In this document: in pieces, positions 31,561 to 44,782 of the stretch
Numbering within the stretch: position 1 is the stretch's first letter
Layout of the letters: each line of letters opens with the position of its first letter
Assembly (NCBI RefSeq): GCF_910596095.1
Contig: NC_056554.1
Location: 1,550,001 to 1,614,000 of the forward strand
Length of the DNA: 64,000 bases
Direction: 5' to 3'
DNA from: Thunnus maccoyii
Lineage: Eukaryota; Chordata; Actinopteri; Scombriformes; Scombridae
Notes under the pieces: model-generated
The model's input: the letters and a program-made list of their open reading frames with translations, nothing else
What the model was told of the DNA's origin: nothing
Databases searched by the model: none
Made by a program: the position numbers and the translations under genes

Positions 31561-34474
31561 GATAATGCCCACTTAGACCCCCCAAAAATGTGTCAAACAC
31601 ACCAAACGCCCAAACACAACAAAACAGAGTGACTGAGCTGCTGCTGCATCTGGAAGTCAGAGTTACCTACTACGCTGTGATTAAAGGTTGTAAGAGAAAA
31701 CATGAGAAATAAGTTGATACTGTTCATGTACAGCAGGTAGACTGAAGCTCTTTGCTGGTTCAGTGTTGAACTGTAGAGCTGTGAGGAGGTAATAAAGGTG
31801 AGAGTGGAAGCTGGGGTTATAATTAGCATATTTAAAGTCAAATTAAAGTCACTTTGCATGTTTGCTCATTTAGGCTAATTTCTGGGCTTATTCAGTCTAT
31901 TTTGTGGCAAAACATGTAAACATCTATGGGTTAAAATGCAGGTTATTTATGTTTTTCTCATGTTTAAAGGGACAGACCACAGACCGCATTACAACTTAGA
32001 TGTTGATGTGCTGTTTACAGTTTTAGACCCATCCTGCCTGGTAAATGCTTACTTCTTTTAAACTCCACAAGTCCAGTTTGTAAGACTCCCCCCCCCCCCC
32101 CCCCAAGATGTAGACTCCAGGTTCAAGGTGAGAAAACCTTGCTGACATCACTATGACATCATGAGTTATCTTAGACTTGACAAAGCTCCTCCAGTGCCAC
32201 AGAAGATATTTATGTTCTCATAGGCTGAGTAGCACTCCTCGTGACTAGTGAACTACACTGTAATGTGTAAAAACATGAAATAAAATCCATTTCATGCCTT
32301 TTAAATGAAAAGTTTCTACTTAGATATGGCAGCATATTTCAACTTTCAGCGAGTAACTTTATTCACTATCCTAGTGGGCAGATTCTGTACTTAAATTAGA
32401 AAAAAAATAAATGACACACTTAAACCCCCATACCTTCAGATAAAATATACTCCACCATTCCTCTTTCCCCCCCTCAGGGTTTATAGTCCCAGAGCCAAAA
32501 AAAACTTGAGAATGAGTCCATGTCTGACCACGAAGAAAAAAAAAATCTTTATTTCTTTTCTTATCAAGATACATTAAAGGATACAGAGACATTGGAATAA
32601 AAAACACTTGAGAAAAAGTTTCAATTGTAGCATGTTTGTCTCTCCCATCATACAAAAATCAGCACCCTGTCCCTTTTGAATGTTGCCCCTGGTTGAAATG
32701 ACCAGCCCACCCACCCAATGAAGGAGAGCAATGCTTCACATGTACAGTAGCCTATTAGAGCCATCTCCACAATAATGGAGCAGAATTACACACTTTAGAT
32801 GTAAAAAAAGTTTCCAATATGCCAGTTTTCCACTTTTCTTTACACAGATTAGTATTTGCTACAAACTCAACACTTCAATTTCTTTTTTTTTTTTTTGAGA
32901 AATATTACAAAGCCCACATTGGGACCAAACTTGCTTATAAAACCCTTGTAAGCCCTCACTGCTGTGGAAGTCACAGGCTGAGGGATACAGAGGAATTATA
33001 ATTATCCAATTAACAACTTTTAGTACTCACCCTTTCATAATGGTACAAACAAGGGGGGGGACTAAAATAAACAAATGAAAGCACAAGTTGAGACAGATGG
33101 ATTCCTTTCACATTGTTGTCATACCCAATCACAATCAAAAAACATGACTTCTGTTCTGCATCATCAGACGTTTACAGAAGACAATTAAGGCCATGTGGGG
33201 GGAAAAAAAAAGTTCTGAAATTAAGATTTTGAGAACAAGTATGACTTTAATCTCGGTCTCTTCACAATTTTTTAACATTAATTTCTGAACTCAATTTTTG
33301 GCCCCAATTACCTTCCGTACATTTACATACAGACTTTTATCAACTGACCAGTAACATAATTGTGTCACTTTTATTCAAACCAACCAAACAGTACATTGTA
33401 AGAAATGCTGTGGCTTTAGTCTAACATTACCTCAGGGATTAAAGCGTCCACACACTTATGGATATCGCACTGTTTTGCACATTATGGCTTCGTTTTGGAC
33501 TTCTGCAGACTCAAACATAGTACCTCAAAGCCAAAATGTGTTCGCTCGTCATGGCAAGTCAACACAGTAACTCGTGCAAATCCATGGTAACCACAATCAT
33601 TCAACTCTCCTAAGCAGTTAAACCTACAGACCTCTTTGAATCCAGACTGCCTGAAGCGGGGCGCTTCTCGCTTAATACCGACTAAAAGTGGCTGTAAAAG
33701 CGTGGCGATCAAGTGACAGGAGATGAAAGACGAAATACGGTTTTTACTGCAACAGCAACCTTTCCTCAATTTCTAAAAAAATGACTTCTGCGGTGCCTCA
33801 TGAATAGGGAGACAGTACGGAAGGTTACTAGTCACAAAACTGTTAAGATAGCACAAAACTAACTTGAGCAGTGAAGTCGGGATTCAGTTCAGGGTCTGCA
33901 AACGATCAAAAAAGGAGGAATCAGGATTAAGTAAACACACACACATGATTTTAAATGAGTTCCATTGTTCCGTGCTTGGTTCGGTTCTGAATGAGAGAAC
34001 ATTTACTGTTAGGAACATAGTTACTTCATTTAAAGCCTGTTGCATAGCTAGTAACCTGATTAGAATTGAAATGATTAGTCTCTTCATCAGTTACTAAATG
34101 CACAGCTACATTAATCAAACTGAATATCTTTGGGCTTTGAGGAAATGTGATGGGCGTTTATATTGATTAATTAGGAAGATAATTGGCAAATGAATAGATA
34201 ATGAAGATAATGCTTAGTTGCAGCCCTGAAGCTGATGTTACTTAGAATGGCTTGTCTAACAGGAGGACACTTTTGACTTTGTATGAGTGATACATCTCGC
34301 CAAAATTAAGAAAGCAGCTTTGATGATAGTGAGCAAACAAAACGATCCCTTCCTAACTTCAACCATTAAGTACACTCAGCCTTCTCTCCTCCTTGCTCCA
34401 CACACTCTTCACACCTTGACTTTGACACTGCTCAAGTTGTTTTGTGCTGGCTCAAATATTTGAGACACTGAGGG

Positions 34475-34644
34475 ACTTCCATAAAAACAGAGGATGTTAA
34501 GAGGTGCAGATGGGATGAAAATCTAGGGAAGGATTTTGACCTGTCAGGGTTTATTAACACTTCCATAAAAACAGAGGATGTTAAGAGGTGCAGATGGGAT
34601 GAAAATCTAGGGAAGGATTTTGACCTGTCAGGGTTTATTAACAC
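34475..34644 (+). repeat. Perfect 84-bp tandem duplication
   Basis: 34475-34558 is repeated without a visible difference as 34559-34642, plus two more matching bases. Each copy carries 'gggtttattaacac', so a minus-strand AATAAA is duplicated. The unit is divisible by three, which explains the repeated peptide in an open frame here. Confidence 0.95.
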
Positions 34645-35240
34645 CTGTAACAGGTATGTGGTTGGCTCCTGACTGATGATGGTAAACGTTGACAGGTTAC
34701 GGAGTAAAATAAAATAGCGGCAGATGGATCAAACACTGTACGTTCACACCGACTGAGGGCAGCTCTGTCGACATGTCTCCTGAACTTCAACCATTGAAGG
34801 TGTAGTCAGTGAGCTACCATCTGCCACGCCCGCAACCAGTCAGGTTAAGAGAGCCACGTACATGTCTGCATAGTGACACACATACTGAGACCTTAATGAT
34901 GGAGTGTATGAGTAACATCTGGATTAAAATCTGATCTTCGCCCTGCCAGAGCTGTCCCCCACACTCTCTCATTTCCCCGTTTTTCATCGCATACTGCTGG
35001 TCACCCCCTTCGATGATGCATATATTTACACAAAGATAGAGACGTGGAGGAAAAACAAAGTGTGCTTTATCACCATTGTTTCAGGATGAGAAATATCTTG
35101 ATTTAAATTACACATTTAAAAACAGGCGGCATTAAAAAGGGGAGCAAAAATAATTCAGGATCTGGAATAAAATACTACAAAGCCCAAGGTGTTGTGTGAG
35201 TGTCAGTATGTTAATTAAAATGAAATGCACAGTCATCGAA

Positions 35241-35243
35241 GTG

Positions 35244-35304
<61 letters not shown>

Positions 35305-35309
35305 GTGTT
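35241..35309 (+). repeat. (GT)n microsatellite, interrupted
   Basis: About 34 GT units with two TTT interruptions, in the mta2 3' flank. Confidence 0.95.
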
Positions 35310-35515
35310 GGACACATCCACTTTTGGGGAGTAACAGAGGACTAAAGAAAAATGACACTGAAAAGAGGGAAAATAAAAGACTACTGGTATGACGTACTGT
35401 GCTGCCTGGTAAGTGACGACCTGAGCACAGACCCTCCCCAACTCCCTCCCCAACTCCCTCCTGACCCCCCATGTCCTGTTAAAAGACCCCCCCCCCCCCC
35501 CCCCGTGACTCCCCT

Positions 35516-36571
35516 TCAGTCCTCCAGGACGATGGGTTCGCTGGTGCTGGAGGGGAGCAGGGACAGGGCCAGGGAGCGAGGGGGAGGTGGCAGCTTGATC
35601 CGGACCGGGAGGTGAGGTTTCCTCGCTGCCCGACGCATCTCTGACTGGGTTAGATGTTTCCTCAGAGCCCTGGTTAAAGAGACCAGCAGGGACAAAAACA
35701 CATCATGGTCTGTATACAAAACTGTCCATTTACAAGTGATGGTGATTGAACAACAGGTATCTGATGAAGTGAGATTAGAAGGTGACATACAGTAGATTGA
35801 TTTTGGCATCCAAACAAAGTTTCATGAAAAACAGTTAACCTTTTTTTGGGCAGAGAAGGAGGACTGTGGATTGTAAGTGCATTATGAAGGAATCTTCTAA
35901 TGGTCAGTATGAACAGCAGGAATGATTACAGCAAGAAAAACAGGTTTGAATGTTCGTTTGGGCTCCTGACTGTTGTTTCAAGACAGACTTGAAAAATTGT
36001 GAACCTGTCCTTAAAGTTTCATTCAATGGAAAGTTGTTAATAGCCTGTACAGTAAATATGAAGCTACTGTCTGCAGGTGGTTAGCCTAGCTTAGCATAAA
36101 TACTGGAAACAGCTTTGTTGAAAGGTAACAATCCACCTACCAGCACCTCTAAAGATCTGGTTTGTTTAATCTCAATCTTTATGCTAAGCTAGGCTAACCA
36201 GCTGCTGGCTGTAACTTCATATTTACCGTACAGACATGAGAATAGTAACCATCTTTTCATCTAATTAAACAAAAGGCCAACACAGTGTGGAGGTGTTGCT
36301 GCTTCATCTGTCACATACTGATGACAGGACTGACACTGTTAAATGTACCTGGTGTCCTTTGTGGCCACAAACACCACGGGGTTAGGAGCCTCCCCCTGGC
36401 TGACCTTCTGCCGCTTGATGACAGACTGGGAGGTGGTCCTCATACCTGAAGTGTACGGCCTCCCATTGGCTGGGTAGGGCACCCCTGTAGCCTGTGAACC
36501 AATAAAAGACAGGCGCGTGGTTATGGTTGAGCAGTTGAAGGTGAACAAGGTTGTGAGACAATTCCACCAAG

Positions 36572-36628
<57 letters not shown>

Positions 36629-39600
36629 ATACTGACGCTGTCGAAGCCTCTCTTCCCCAGCAGGCTTTGGCCCCCACGAGGCTGGCTGGCCTGGTTCCTG
36701 TTGATGGGTGTTGGGGGTCCTCTGGACGCCTTCAGTTTCAGAGGAGCTGATATGGCTGCAGAGAGGACACAACGACACTCCTCACCATCCAATCACACTT
36801 CAGAGAGAACGGATTAGCAGATATAGCAGTCTGGGAGTTCTCACCTAAATCCTTCACTATGGTGGCCAGTGACTGTCGAGGCACCACCTTGCTCTTTACA
36901 TTAGTTTTTGTAGCTTTGGGCAGCCGGATCATACCTGAAGAGACAGACAGCGAATCAAACATGTGAAGCAACAGATATCAGTCTGTCAAACAACTGACTG
37001 ATACTGGCCTTTCATTTAAAGGCAGTTCATGTGTGTAAGTGTGTGTACATACACTCAGCCTTGACGGCGTTGGCGTTGATGGAGGCGTAGGGCCGTCGTG
37101 CGGCGCGGCGCGGCTGCAGGATGTCCTCGCACACCCGCCGAGCGATGCGGGTCAGCTTGGTGGTCTGCAGGATGAACGTCTGGCGGTTCTTGGCCAGCAG
37201 CTTGGCTCGACCCTCGTTGCGAGTGAACGGTGACATGCCCTGGACCTCCTGGCGGGTCATGTGACCGCGGGGGCCTGACTCCTGGTCAGAGAGGAAGAAT
37301 GTAGCTATAGTGAATAGCTCATGGTTGATTTCTGTACTGTTTTAGACTTAGATATTGAAAGTCGCATCTAAAAAGATCAGATCAAAATGTGAGGGAGGAG
37401 ACATACAGAGCCAGCTCTAGCAGCGCCCTCTAGCTGTGTGGGGGTCTTCAGGCCTCCGTACTTCTTCCAGTAGATCCAGCAGGAGGCGCACAGTCTGCAC
37501 TGCATGTTGGGAGGGCCCCAGGCGTACCACTGAGGTGACTGGGCCGCTGGGTTGGTGACAGGACATTCAGAGAGTTAATACAAATGGACCTTTTAGAGTC
37601 AATACAGACAATAGAGTCAAACATCCTAGTTGCTGTTTTGGGTGAGGTTATGGGTTAAGATTCCTGCAGTGGACAAAATGCTCTAAAATTTCTGTTTTAA
37701 TATCAGTACTGAAACTCAGTGCTGTCAGACAAATAGTAATTTTTTCTCTCAAACTTCCTCTGCAGTCAAATCCAGAGTGAAAGCAGACTTCAGACTGTAC
37801 TTACTGTGGCAGCTCTCACAGCTGAGTCCTTTCTGAAAGCCTGCGGCTCCGTTCATCCCCGGCTTGCTGCCCGGCACCATGATCTGATTGGGGTTGGGTT
37901 TGGTGCTGGTGAGAGAAGGGGAGCGTGAGAAGAAGAAGAAGAAGAAGGTGAGGCAGTTGTTTTGAGTCATTCTAACTCAAAGAGAAGTATTCAGTGTTGC
38001 AGGAGACAGTAATACTCACTAGGTGGGGATGTACACCTGCTTCAGCTTGCTGTCTGCCTCTGCTGCCTTCAGTCGTTTCTGAAAGAGAGAAACCATAGAG
38101 ATGAGCAGTAAGTAGCAAATGGGACAATGCTGTTGTGTATTTTGTGGCTTGCTGTGTGTGTGTGTGTGTGTGTATTTACCTGTTGGATGTAGCGATCTGT
38201 AGTCTTCCACATGTAGTAGAACTGGACCACACTGGCTAGAGACTTCCAGGGCAGCTGAGGAAGAAGAAACAAAAATATATTTAAACTAGAATTCCACATG
38301 CAGTTCTGTTGCTACTGATGGTTCTATTTGAAAATGATCATAAGGCAGTGGAGAGACAACATATCCTCATATATAAAAGAAAGCAGAGAAGAAGAGCTTA
38401 CAAAGTCCTGGCGGATGTCATTGAAGTCCTTGCCGTATTTCTCCAGAGCCTCTTCGAACAGCATGGCCTCGGAGGCGCTCCACTCCTCCATCTCGTCGCG
38501 GCAGAGCACCGGACCCCCCTGAGGCACCAGGGTGGACATGGCTTTGGCCAGGTCATAGTTGTTCTTCTGCAACGTGTCCATAGCGTGGAACTAAGAGCAG
38601 AGAGAGAGGAGAGGTGGAACAGAAGAGCTTCGTCATCACAGATTCTCTCGCACGACCATGTAGCCTGTCAGGAACACTACACCAGTACACATGTCTTCAA
38701 ACTAGCTTTGACACAGGGCACAAGATTATATAATAAAGCAATAATTCAAGCAAAAATATAACTATGCAAATACATGTCAGTAGGCTTACATTTAAATGCT
38801 TGGTTTGGATTGTTTACAGAGTTTGAGAGCTGTAGAGCAGTTTTAGAACCCATCACTGTATCCTCTATGAACAAGTAGGGTGGACATCACTTACCACTCA
38901 AAGGGAACAACACTGTCTTGTTTTATTTATAAAGCCATCCTAAATAAGCTACTATTTTATTTATCATCACTTTTTAGACTGTTCTCGTTCACAAGGATGC
39001 ATTATCTTGGATATCCCGTACAGTTTTAGCTCCAGTGCAGTGCATCTTTTATGTTAAACACTACAATGTCCCAATAAATAAATACAACCAATCAGAAGTG
39101 TAGAAAAACTGCATTCACCTATTATGCTCCTCAGAAGTGGAAAAAGCTTCAAGACTCCCTTAAATTAGACACATTTTTATCCCTTGAACAGTTCTGACTA
39201 CTTTGTCCCTTTGTAATGTAATGTATAAAGTCTATCTGTCTAGTGTGTGTATGTGTGTGTGTGTGTGTCTCACCAGTGTGATGTCTCTGGAGGCTGCAGC
39301 TGCACTCATATGGAGGCTGGGCTGGCGAATGGAGCTGCTGCAGTCCAGGGCCCGAGCAAAAGTCCCCACAGCCCTGGAACACACATGGAACTGTTACTGG
39401 AAGTCATGACACATGACTTCTCACCAGATATACAGACGTGTGTTTGTGATGGACATCAGACATAATAATATCCCCCAGAAAGTGTGAGTCACACTCAATC
39501 TAAAAATCTGTTTATCATGTCTTTGTGTTCAGATTTGACTGAGTTATGAGTGAATAGGATTTTTTGTGTATTGCTGATTTTTCATTAAATGGCCACTAGA

Positions 39601-42600
39601 TGGAGTGTTTGTGCTGTTGGAGCAGTTCATAGGCAGCAGGAGGATTCCCTCCAAAAGAAAACTTTACATGGATTTACAAAAAAATTTTAAAAAATCATTA
39701 CACTACTGCTGCACCATCATTCCACTGCTATACTGTAGTGTTAAATGTGCATTCTAATACATTTCTGCCTAACAGTATATGCATGTATACATTATGAATA
39801 TATATATAATGTGTTGGATATGCCTCTGTTAATTGCAATCAGCTGATCCTCTTTGGAACACCATGAAAAAATAATTTCCTTTCATAAGAAATTATTGAGC
39901 TTGTTCCTCCAGAAAACCTTCCCTGCTGATGGTAGAGTCACAAGTCACCATGGCAACAGGATGTGATGATGATGCAACTGGTTGACAGATGGAAGGGGAG
40001 CGTTACCTTGCTACCACCAGGAACTGGTCGATCTGAGGGTCTTTGAGCTGGTTGTTGGGGTCCCACACCTTGGTCTCCAGCTTCTCCTGGATCCGGTTGT
40101 CTGATTCACCTGAGACACAAAAGGAAGTGGGTTCAACTTAGGACGTTTTACTAGTAGAAAATGCTCAAATAGCAACTGAAATCTGGAAACATTTGTTTTC
40201 CTGGTATCTGAAACTTTCAGTGTGCTGCTCACCCTCAGCTAGCTTGTCAGGGATCTCCGCCTGATACTTGGAGCCCACTCGGATCTCTCCCTGGTCTGCC
40301 AGCAGGGTCTTCTGGACCGGGTCAAACACCAGCGAGTAGAAGAAACAATCCTGGACAGAACATAGAGAAAAAACATTACAGCTGCTTGCCAAGTGCTTTG
40401 TGATTGTTCAATTCACCAACAGTGTGAAATAGTTAAAAAAAAAAAAAAAAAAGGGAGTAAATGCACCCCATCGTGATGAGTTGATGAGAAATGAACAGAT
40501 GGCATCTTACCTCTTTCTCTAGGTAGCCGGCCAAGACATCTGTTTCATTGAGGAGGGTGACATTACATTTCCCCCTGGAGAGACAGCGAGGAGCATTCAG
40601 AGACCAGTATGACAAAGATGTACAGACTCTACAGTCCCACAAGGTACAAATAGGAGTTCAAATCAAGTTATTTTAGACAGTCCATGCTTGCAAACACAGT
40701 CTGTGCATCCATTACTGGATGAATAACAAAACACCAAACAATATAATACTATGACCATGAACTTAACAGTACCTCTCAACTAAAAAAAATATAGTAGATG
40801 TGTCAAAAAGGCAGTGTTAACTTGATGTATTATATTATACCAGAAGGTGTTCTTGTCACTGTGTCCACCCCCAGCAGAAATGAGGGGATACTGATGGGAT
40901 TGTAATGTAGCACAGCACCTAACCAAACCTATTCATTTCATTCAAACCTCAGATTCATCTGTATGATGTGTCATGTTCACGTGTTCTACATTTTGTAAGG
41001 ACTGGGCATTACATGGCCAAACTTTGCTGATAAATAGTGTTTTATCAAATGTAACTACAAACACTGTGACTTCAGACTCACTGGCTGCGTTCCAAGTTAG
41101 ATACAAACTGGTCAACAAACTAAAAGCCCTGAGAAACAACTGTTTTGTACATGGTTGAAATGTGGTGGTCCAGCTGAGAGAAGTGTAATATAATACATCA
41201 TTTTTTAGACTATCTATTGGTGGAAATGTGTTTTAATACATTATTCACTATTATTATGATGATTTGGATCTTTTTTTTTTCCACAAGCAAATGTGACACA
41301 CCTCTCGATTTCTTTCAGATTAAAGGGGCACTCCATCAATTGTACACATTAAGATGTGTTTACTTGTCATGAGGGCTACTAGTAGAATATCTATGATGCT
41401 GTATATATATATATATAATGTCTACACATCATCACAGAGAGTCAAACTGTTACAAACTGGAGCTGTGGAGTTTGAAAGACATGGAATGAAAGACGCTATT
41501 GACTTGTATTATGGAATTGTAGGATCCAGCAATTTTGGAACTTGGCCAATACTTTTTCCACAATTTTTTTTATTGTTGTTTATCTGTCTCTTTCAAGTCC
41601 CAAAACTGTAACACTCGAGCCCTGCAGTGTTCTATGAGAGACACGTGTGTGTGTTAAAAAGGGATGGGTTTTTCCCAGAAAGTTCAACACAAGACGATTG
41701 TGCCGACCTCAGAATTTTAATGTGACTGTGCTGCTGAGAGATAAGTCAAGTGCACAGAGTAAAGGCCTGTACCTGTCTTTTGAACAGTTTTGACCTTCAG
41801 TAGCAGACTGAATACTAAACCAAAAATGTCTCAGAAATCTAACTACATTTGGGGGAGTTTCACAACTCTAACTATAGTGTGGTCAGCATGAGGTCCTTTT
41901 GATGATTGCTATGGTATAGTTGTGGTGTTGTTGCACCTGACGCCGACAGTGATGTCACAGGGATGGCTTGAGAACGGTTAAATGTACATGACAGGTGTCT
42001 GGCTTCAAACCAGCTATCTTTGGTCTTAACTCAGGTGTTCCAGCATCACAAAACTGGCTCTATTATCGGGTTAGATCACCACAGTGATAAAATAAACTAA
42101 AAAAAGTAGGAAATAAACACTAAATTAGAAAAATAATCCACAGTGTTAATTAGCTCCCTCATCAACCATTCAATTATTTTCCTCCTCCTCGCTCCTCTCG
42201 GTGGAATTGCTCTTACTTTGTGTGCATCACATCTTTATAATAGTTTGTTCATTATGAGACAACAAAGTAAAAACATTCTTTAATACTGTTGATAACTCTG
42301 CTCCTTTCATGTGAGCTGTGTCGTAGCTGGAGGGTAAAGTCCAGAGTTAACTGAGACTGAGTTGACTTTGTATCAGCGTAGTATCAGCAGCTGCTGTTAG
42401 TAAAAAGACGTACCGTATGTGAGTAGCAGGAAGAGATTCGAACTGTCGAGAGAGGAAGAGTTCTCTGTGTTTGAGCTGGTGTTTCTGTTGTTCAGACAGC
42501 GACGGCTGCTTCGACTCCTCCTCGAACTCTCCTAAAAAAAAAACAAAAAAAAAAAACACACATAGGCATCAGCACTGGTTTTCTACTGACGTGACAAAAC

Positions 42601-44353
42601 ATCACACGCTATCACAAACAGAAAAAAACAACAACATGACAAACAGAATTCCAACATAGCCTGCTAGCTTAACGCTCTAACAGTGGTTTGCAACCTACAG
42701 TGTGTATGGAATCAGACCCCTGCAGGCGGTTGAAAACTGGAAATTCAAAGAGAAAACACATTCACAGCTGCAGTTAATGCTCTGACAGGAAGTTGAATCA
42801 AGGTATCAAGTCAACCCATCGTTTGCTTAGTACCACAATTGTTTTCATGTTTTTTTTTGATTCATATAGAGGCCTGCCTGGTGGCTCTTTTCTGTCTCTC
42901 TCTTATTTTTCCCTACTAGGTAGCGAGGCTTGTGTGTATTAGGAGGATAAAAAGAGAGAGAGAGAGAAGAATCATGCCTGGACCAAATGTATGAACTGAG
43001 AGCAGTCTTATCACGCGTGACACTGTGTCATAACTCTATCTTCCAGTGGGTGTACTGATGGGGTTTGAAGAGGGCGTTTTTTTTTTGCTGGCCAGACTTA
43101 ATAGTTTATGATGAATCATTACCAGCCGTGAGCCTGTCGTTGTTCGGATCGAAAAACAGCAATGTTACAAAAAAGCAGGGCTGTGGGCTGTGTGTTGGTG
43201 GGAGCGTGTTGCTTCAGGTACAGGTGAGACATGAAATAGATCCATGAAGCTGAAGGCTCATTTTATCCACTGTGTCCATAGTTTCAAGTTAGGGCTGGAG
43301 ATGACATACATTTATCTACCATTCTGTAGGTGCATGAGACCTTTGTGGGCAATGTTACAAGTCAATGAGCAGGTCTGCTGTATGCTAAAATGGATCGTTT
43401 TTGCATCAATGTGATGAATTACTTTGATTTATCAGGCATTTTACTGGAAAAACAAGATATCCCTGTGTGGTTATTGTATTCATTAACTGTTTCTCAACAG
43501 ATTTTCCAGAAAATATACTTTCACTCTCAATACAGATCATCATCACTATACAGATCATCAGCTCCATGATCTTAAACTTTAGCATCTTTTAGCATCAACA
43601 AACTACAGGCTGTTTAATTATAAAACTGGTACGCAAAGACTTCAGTCATTCATTCATAATCTACTGTATATTACATTATAATTATAGCAGCAGGTACATG
43701 GAAGTTAGAAATGGTCAGGAGCGTGCACTTGCATGTATGTGACTGAGCACGACTCAACGTTTTTGATGGAGACTTCATGCTAACTCAGTGGTCTCATTGA
43801 AATGAATGAGAGGGCTGTGTGTTTTTTTAAGCCTTCAGCCTCAATCTGCTGTGTAATGACCTTTTATAGTTTTTTTTTGTCCTCTGGGTTAATTTCTTAC
43901 TTTGCTGTTATTGCTTTTACTTTTTATTGCAGCAGTTAATATTGTGTTAATCATCTGCGAAGCACTTTATAAGAGTTCAAAGGTCACTAAATTATCAGGT
44001 TACAGAGAAAATTGCTCCCTAATGTGATTTCTAGAATTTAGTCATCTACAAGAAATTGATTCATTTAAACTGTGTGCTTGATCTTTGCCATCCACAGACA
44101 CAGTTACTAATGGACTTACTGTACAACAATGCAAATGTTTCACATTACCAAACCCATGTGACACCCATGTTCCAGCCAGTAAGCGGCTCTGTGTGTGTGT
44201 GTGTGTGTGTGTGTGTTCGGCCACTAGATTGCGCATTCCTAATTTCAGGCGGGTGAGTAATTTGTTGCAAGCTGGAGGGGAGGGACTATATCGCTCCATC
44301 TCCGTGGACTCCGCCCCTGCACTCAGCCACAGGAAACCCTGTCAGTGAGGACA

Positions 44354-44395
<42 letters not shown>

Positions 44396-44563
44396 GGACG
44401 CTACCTTAAGCCACACCCCTTTTCTGTTAACCTCTCAACCCCCCTCCCCCCCTCCTCCCCCTGTCCGGCTAGTCCCTGCCAGACAAAGTAGGAAACCCTG
44501 TGTACCAAACCTGAGGCGCCCATCCCCCCTCCCCCCCAACATGTATCCCCAACTCCCTCCCCA

Positions 44564-44609
<46 letters not shown>

Positions 44610-44707
44610 AAGAAACCACACAAATACACAGAAGGAGCGACAAGCACTTAAAGCGCACCCAGAGCAGCAACACACTCCTTGTACACACACACGCGTGCGT
44701 GCGCGCG

Positions 44708-44782
<75 letters not shown>

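Larger units (their letters stand above)
29207..32500. other. Gene-free interval between cth1 promoter and mta2 3' flank
   Basis: No exon was recognised. Most of it is transposon-derived: the composite element at 29838-30812 and a transposon relic at 31165-31560. A poly-C run of about 16 lies near 32089-32104. The remainder is AT-rich unique sequence. Confidence 0.6.
32501..35515 (-). other. mta2 3' flank, probably including its 3' untranslated region
   Basis: Directly past the mta2 stop. Several plus-strand TTTATT hexamers (AATAAA in the mta2 sense) occur, including two in a tandem duplication (34550-34555, 34634-34639) and one near 32549. The true end cannot be chosen by eye. It also contains a poly-C run near 35486-35504, a GT repeat at 35241-35309 and a fragment of repeat family C near 34120-34230. 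The open frame at 33482-33769 shows no family motif. Confidence 0.45.

Noticed and set aside
33482-33769. 95-aa minus-strand frame past mta2
   Set aside because: Lies in the probable mta2 3' untranslated region, with no domain and no splice evidence.
34432-34644. 70-aa frame with an internally repeated peptide
   Set aside because: Direct result of the 84-bp tandem duplication; the unit length is a multiple of three.
40973-41158. 61-aa frame in mta2 intron 4 with LINE-like feel
   Set aside because: No reverse transcriptase motif could be aligned; too weak to list as an element.
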